A stretch of 64,000 bases of DNA. Source: DASWJZ01 sp963761005 (lineage in GTDB: Bacteria; Pseudomonadota; Alphaproteobacteria; Rhizobiales; Afifellaceae). Within the stretch, counting starts at the first letter, position 1; each line of letters opens with the position of its first letter. The translations under genes were made by a program, and so were the position numbers. The notes beneath the pieces were generated by a model. It was not told the origin of the DNA and did not search any database. It was given only the letters and a program-made list of their open reading frames with translations. Shown here piece after piece: positions 60,257-64,000 of this stretch. Where the stretch lies: assembly GCA_963761005.1 (NCBI GenBank), contig CAVXFK010000008.1:372001-436000 (forward strand), in the 5' to 3' direction.

Positions 60257-62071
60257 TCAAGCGTAGTGGTTGCGAATCACTGCCGCCGCGATTTCAGGCG
60301 AATCGATCACACCGACAACGTCGTCCGGCCGCGGCACGGCACCGCCCGGCTTCAATACGATCGCAAAGCCACGGTCGCGCCGATTCATGCGGGTCACGAT
60401 CGTGTTCAAGATGCTGGTTTCGGGCGCGATCACGAAATCGGTGGAGACGATGTCGCGCAGCGTCTGTTTGCCGCGTGCCGGCTTGTAGGGGACCGAGCCG
60501 AACCGCACGAAGCCGAGGATGCGGCCCTCATCGGTCACGATGATATGCGCCCCTGGCTGCTCGGCGACCACGCCCAGCGCCGCTTCGATCGTCGTATCGG
60601 CGGGAAGGACCACGAAGCGCGTGCTCATCAGGTCGCGCGCCTGCTGCACCAGATACATGTTGGTGTGGCGGATGGTCGGGATCGGGCGGCCGCGGTGTCT
60701 GAGCTTGATCGTGTAGATGTTCTCGGTGACGAGCCAGCGGCGCACGCCGACGGAGAGCGCCACCGCGAGCACCAGTGGCACAATGACGTTATAGTCGCGT
60801 GTCATCTCGAAGATCATCACGATCGCGGTCATCGAGGCGCCGGTCGCGCCGCCGACGATCGCGCCCATGCCGACCACTGCGAACTCCGGGATCGAGAACC
60901 CGGCCGAGGGATCGACATAGGCGCCGACCGCGCCGACCGCTCCGCCGAGCGCTGCGCCGATGAAGAGCGACGGCGAGAAGACGCCGCCCGAAGCGCCTGC
61001 GCCAAGGCTGATCGCCGTCGCCACAAGCTTGCCGAGCAGCAGAGCGACGAAGAGCAGAAACGGATACTGGCCTTCGCTCACGATCGCCTGGATGGTGGCA
61101 TAGCCGACGCCGGAGGTGTGCGGCTGCCCGGTCGTGAGCACGAAGCCGTAGCTCAGCAGCCCTATCAGCAGCATGCCGACGATGTTTTGCGTGTAGGCGT
61201 TGCCGGGAAGCGCCGGGAACAAATCCTCGCAATAGGCAAGGAACCGCACGAACGCCCAACAGACCAGCCCCGCGAGCACGCCGAGGATGGCGAAAGCGGC
61301 AAGCTGCAGCGCGTTGATCGCCTCCTGCGGATGCGCGAAGGAGAGCGGCACGAAGAAGGCGGGATCGAGCCCGAAGGCGATGCGGCCGAGATAGGTCGCG
61401 GTCGCCGTCGCCACGACGACCGGGAGGAAGGTGCGGGAGCTGACTTCCGGGAGCAGCAGCTCGACGGCGAACATCACCCCGCCGAGCGGCGTGTTGAAGG
61501 TGGCCGCGATGCCGGCGCCGGCGCCCGCTGCGAGCAGCGTGATCTTCTGCCAGCGCGCCAGGTTCAAGGTGCGCGCCATCGTCGAGCCGAAGGAGGCGCC
61601 GATCTGGATGATCGGCCCCTCGCGCCCGACCGACGCGCCGCTCCCGATCGAGATCGCCGAGGCGATCGACTTCACCACCGCGACGATGCCGCGAACGTTA
61701 CCGTTGTTGTGATAGACGGCGTACATCACCTCCGGCACGCCGTGGCCCTTCGCCTCAGGCGCAAAGGTCTGCACCAGAAACACGACGATCAGGCCGCCGA
61801 TCACCGGCGCCAGGATGATGAGCGCCCCGAACGGGCTCGCCGCCTCGAAATGGTTGGCGTCGTAGTGGAAGGACAAGATGCCGTTGAAGAAGAGGTTGTG
61901 CACCACCGAGATCATGTAGCGGAAGAGCACCGCGCCTGAGGCGGCGACTGCGCCGATCAGAAAGGCGACGGAGCAAAGGACCGGGAGGGTGAGCACCCGG
62001 TCTTGCGGCTCACTGTCGGAAACGGCGGTGGGAGGGCTTGCAATCTTCGCGCTGGCGGGCAGATCCGTCAC
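60257..62071 (-). CDS. CLC-type chloride channel/antiporter with C-terminal CBS pair
   Basis: 604 residues. Membrane part (about 30-450) with the CLC signatures GSGASVGREGPIIQIG (gating Glu in GREGP), the selectivity GxFxP loop in GASGGVFSPSLFIGAALGG, and KGHGVPEVM near residue 95. Two CBS domains follow (DLMSTRFVVLPADTTIEAAL and LRDIVSTDFVIAPETSILNTIV), which bind nucleotides. Moves chloride, possibly coupled to protons, in the inner membrane. Single gene. Confidence 0.93.
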   Translation of the reverse strand: MTDLPASAKIASPPTAVSDSEPQDRVLTLPVLCSVAFLIGAVAASGAVLFRYMISVVHNLFFNGILSFHYDANHFEAASPFGALIILAPVIGGLIVVFLVQTFAPEAKGHGVPEVMYAVYHNNGNVRGIVAVVKSIASAISIGSGASVGREGPIIQIGASFGSTMARTLNLARWQKITLLAAGAGAGIAATFNTPLGGVMFAVELLLPEVSSRTFLPVVVATATATYLGRIAFGLDPAFFVPLSFAHPQEAINALQLAAFAILGVLAGLVCWAFVRFLAYCEDLFPALPGNAYTQNIVGMLLIGLLSYGFVLTTGQPHTSGVGYATIQAIVSEGQYPFLLFVALLLGKLVATAISLGAGASGGVFSPSLFIGAALGGAVGAVGAYVDPSAGFSIPEFAVVGMGAIVGGATGASMTAIVMIFEMTRDYNVIVPLVLAVALSVGVRRWLVTENIYTIKLRHRGRPIPTIRHTNMYLVQQARDLMSTRFVVLPADTTIEAALGVVAEQPGAHIIVTDEGRILGFVRFGSVPYKPARGKQTLRDIVSTDFVIAPETSILNTIVTRMNRRDRGFAIVLKPGGAVPRPDDVVGVIDSPEIAAAVIRNHYA

Positions 62072-62249
62072 GATACTTTCCTGTCACTTGGCCTCGACGC
62101 AGACAAAGCGGCGTCGGACGACGAGTGTCGCGGAAAGGAAGATGCGGCGCCGGGTGCCGGGAGGCCCGCCCCTCCTGCACCGCGGGCGTTGTCCGGTCAA
62201 GGCGACAAACTGGAATTCCAGGGCCTTGGCCGCCTCTGATGATTACCGA

Positions 62250-62762
62250 CTAGCGAATGCTCCACGCCTTGATCAGCGGGCCTTCTGGGCCGGAAACCGG
62301 ATCGCCTTTCGGCAGGGCGAGCGCGGCGACAAGGCGCACTGCCTCGGCGAGCGGATATTCGCCCGGCCGCGTGATCCGGCCGCTCTGGCCGGGGGGATAG
62401 CCGCCGACCACGGTGAACCCGCCGCGCTTCTCCGACAGCCGCTTGTGGCCGACGCCCGCGGGAATCGCGACAACATCGCCGGCCTTGAACGTGACCTCGA
62501 CGCCGGCGTCGCCGCCGAAGCCGATCTCCGCCTCACCGGCGACGCAGCCGAGCACCTCATGCCCTGTGACGTGGAAGTGCCAATAATCGAAGACACCGTC
62601 GACCCAGTTCCCTACCCAATCGTTCTCGCGAAAGAGAGCCTGGCAGGCGCTCGGGCTCCTAAGCGCCGGCGGCAGGACCTGCGGATAGAGGAGAAGCGGC
62701 AGCGAATTGTTCGGGATTTCGCCGTCGGGCTCGAATTTGAACGATTGAACCGTCTCCGACAC
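62250..62762 (-). CDS. Cupin domain protein
   Basis: 170 residues from GTG 62762 with GAGGAG 5-6 nt upstream; the frame to 62990 lacks a better start. Cupin barrel: WHFHVTGHEVLGCVAGEAEIGFGG (motif 1 with metal His), VTFKAGDVVAIPAGVGHKRL (motif 2). N-terminal NNSLPLLLYPQVLPP and C-terminal YPPGQSGRITRPGEYPLAEA mark a subgroup of unknown function seen in many proteobacteria. Confidence 0.85.
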   Translation of the reverse strand: MSETVQSFKFEPDGEIPNNSLPLLLYPQVLPPALRSPSACQALFRENDWVGNWVDGVFDYWHFHVTGHEVLGCVAGEAEIGFGGDAGVEVTFKAGDVVAIPAGVGHKRLSEKRGGFTVVGGYPPGQSGRITRPGEYPLAEAVRLVAALALPKGDPVSGPEGPLIKAWSIR

Positions 62763-62885
62763 GGGTGCTCCTCGGCTTCTCGGACTCTCTCCCAAGTCTA
62801 ACGCGAAAGGCAGCCCTGCGCTCCCTCGCCTTGCGTCATCGATTCGCAGGTGGCACGGGACTGGACGGAGGAAAAGGGAGAGCGG

Positions 62886-63626
62886 ATGGACAAGGTTGCG
62901 ATCGTCACCGGCGGAGGCCGCGGGATCGGCGCTGCGATCGCTGCGCTGCTCGGCAGAAGCGGATATTCCGTGGCGGTGAACTACGCCCACGATACGAAGG
63001 CCGCCGAGCAGGTCGTCGCCGCGATCGAGGACGCCGGCGGCGAGGCGATCGCCGTCAAGGCGGACGTTTCAAATGAGGCCGATGTCCTGAAGCTCTTCCG
63101 CGAGACGGACGAGCAGCTCGGCACCGTCACCGCGCTTGTCAACAACGCCGGCATCGTGAACCGCACGGGACCGCTCGCCGAGATCACGGAGGAGACGCTT
63201 TCGCATCTCCTCGCGGTGAACGTCACCGGCCCGATGCTGTGCGCTCGCGAGGCGGTAAGACGCATGTCCACCAAGCGCGGCGGCAAAGGCGGCGGCATCG
63301 TCAACATCTCCTCCGCCGCCTCGCGTATCGGCTCGCCTGGCGTCTACGTTGAATATGCAGCGTCGAAGGGCGCGATCGACAGCTTCACCATCGGGCTAGC
63401 GCGCGAAGTCGCGCAGGAAGGCATCAGGGTCAACGCCGTGCGGTCCGGGCCGGTGCAAACCGACATCTTCGCGGTGGCTCCGGATCAAGCCGAGCAGCTG
63501 CGCTTGCTGGTGCCGATGCAGCGCCTCGGCCAGCCGCAGGAGATCGCGGAGAGTGTGGTGTGGCTGCTTTCCGACGCGGCGTCGTTCGTGACCGGTGCGC
63601 TCCTCGACGTTTCCGGGGGACGCTAG
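62886..63626 (+). CDS. SDR family oxidoreductase
   Basis: 246 residues from ATG 62886 (GGGAGAG upstream). Classical SDR: VAIVTGGGRGIGAAIAALL (TGxxxGxG), LVNNAGIV (NNAG), IVNISSAASRIGSP (catalytic Ser) and YVEYAASKGAID (Tyr-x3-Lys), ending GALLDVSGGR. The glucose-1-dehydrogenase/3-oxoacyl reductase-like group; substrate unknown. Divergent from the cupin gene. Confidence 0.92.
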   Translation: MDKVAIVTGGGRGIGAAIAALLGRSGYSVAVNYAHDTKAAEQVVAAIEDAGGEAIAVKADVSNEADVLKLFRETDEQLGTVTALVNNAGIVNRTGPLAEITEETLSHLLAVNVTGPMLCAREAVRRMSTKRGGKGGGIVNISSAASRIGSPGVYVEYAASKGAIDSFTIGLAREVAQEGIRVNAVRSGPVQTDIFAVAPDQAEQLRLLVPMQRLGQPQEIAESVVWLLSDAASFVTGALLDVSGGR

Positions 63627-63762
63627 GTCCGGCGAACCGCCTGCATCGACCCGATATGTTGCAAGGCAGCCGCCGGGTTTCCCGCCTCGCCTCCGCCGCT
63701 TCGTTGCCCTATTGTTCACGGGGACTGCCCGAATCGACGGCGTACCCTCTTCCCAAGGCTCA

Positions 63763-64000
63763 ATGACGGAACCTGCCCGCCGCGAAGACCCTGCCGACCT
63801 CCCTGCCCCGCGGCCGGGCGGGATTGCTGCGCGCGCGCTCGGCGGGAGCGCCAAGCCGTGGCTCGATAAGCTCAATCCGGAGCAGCTTCAGGCGGTGGAG
63901 CACACCGACGGGCCGCTCCTTGTTCTTGCCGGAGCCGGAACCGGCAAGACGCGCGTGCTAACGTCGCGGATCGCGCACATCCTTGCGACCGGGCGCGCAT
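63763..64000 (+). CDS. UvrD/PcrA-type DNA helicase (partial, 5' end)
   Basis: 79 residues before the window ends. After an about 30-residue Pro/Ala leader come LNPEQLQAVEHTDGPLLVLAGAGTGKTRVLTSRIAHIL: the Q motif and Walker A of SF1A helicases (UvrD, PcrA). Alphaproteobacterial UvrD proteins often have such N-terminal leaders. The distinction between UvrD and PcrA cannot be made from this piece. Confidence 0.88.
   Translation, partial: MTEPARREDPADLPAPRPGGIAARALGGSAKPWLDKLNPEQLQAVEHTDGPLLVLAGAGTGKTRVLTSRIAHILATGRA

Overview
The window is high-GC DNA from an alphaproteobacterium, most likely a member of the Hyphomicrobiales (Rhizobiales). The grounds are a circularly permuted two-piece tmRNA gene next to an alpha-type SspB adaptor, a BA14K-like secreted protein, DUF4169/RHH/DUF2065 small proteins, the thyA-folA-hflK-hflC-DUF2065-degP order, short leader peptides in front of ilvB and leuA, and dispersed intergenic palindromes of a kind common in that order. 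This placement is inferred from gene content; no database was searched.

Layout. 1-8.4 kb: a tightly packed minus-strand operon (polysaccharide-lyase-like protein, FkbM methyltransferase, peptide/oligosaccharide-type ABC binding protein and two permeases, the last cut by the window edge), divergent from a plus-strand glycosyltransferase and polysaccharide-deacetylase pair, followed by a nucleotide-sugar epimerase. Together this is a surface-glycan locus. 8.6-17.1 kb: an accessory island ending at a tRNA-Lys(CTT) gene. It holds a Fic protein with an array of four phased operator half-sites, a retron (RT fused to a TOPRIM domain plus a recognisable msr-msd RNA gene, Ec67-like), a second fic gene broken by two frameshifts, and an IS3-family element whose orfA is split by an IS110/IS1111-type element. 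17.1-39.5 kb: housekeeping and metabolism, including a frameshifted betaine aldehyde dehydrogenase, MscS channel, leuA with a Leu-rich leader peptide, PhzF, a Na+/H+ antiporter, ilvC, a desaturase, a beta-CASP nuclease, a LOG-family protein, GST, an HxlR/QorB-like pair, a RecD-like helicase with an orphan VapB-type antitoxin, and ilvB-(EamA transporter)-ilvN behind an attenuator with a probably leaderless leader peptide.

39.6-64 kb: two large c-di-GMP enzymes (GGDEF-EAL, the second with an MHYT sensor), miaA/serB with overlapping divergent start codons, the protease/chaperone block degP-DUF2065-hflC-hflK-folA-thyA, the permuted ssrA gene and sspB, fumC with two small genes, a large AsmA-like protein, a D-lactate/glycolate-type FAD oxidase, a CLC chloride channel, a cupin, an SDR and the start of a UvrD/PcrA helicase.

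The most notable system is the retron: the RT-TOPRIM reading frame, a perfect 15-bp a1/a2 inverted repeat, msr hairpins and an msd stem can all be seen directly. Two branched-chain amino-acid loci carry visible leader-peptide regulation. Several otherwise conserved genes (betB, hflK, hflC tail) carry single small indels, which may be real decay or assembly errors.
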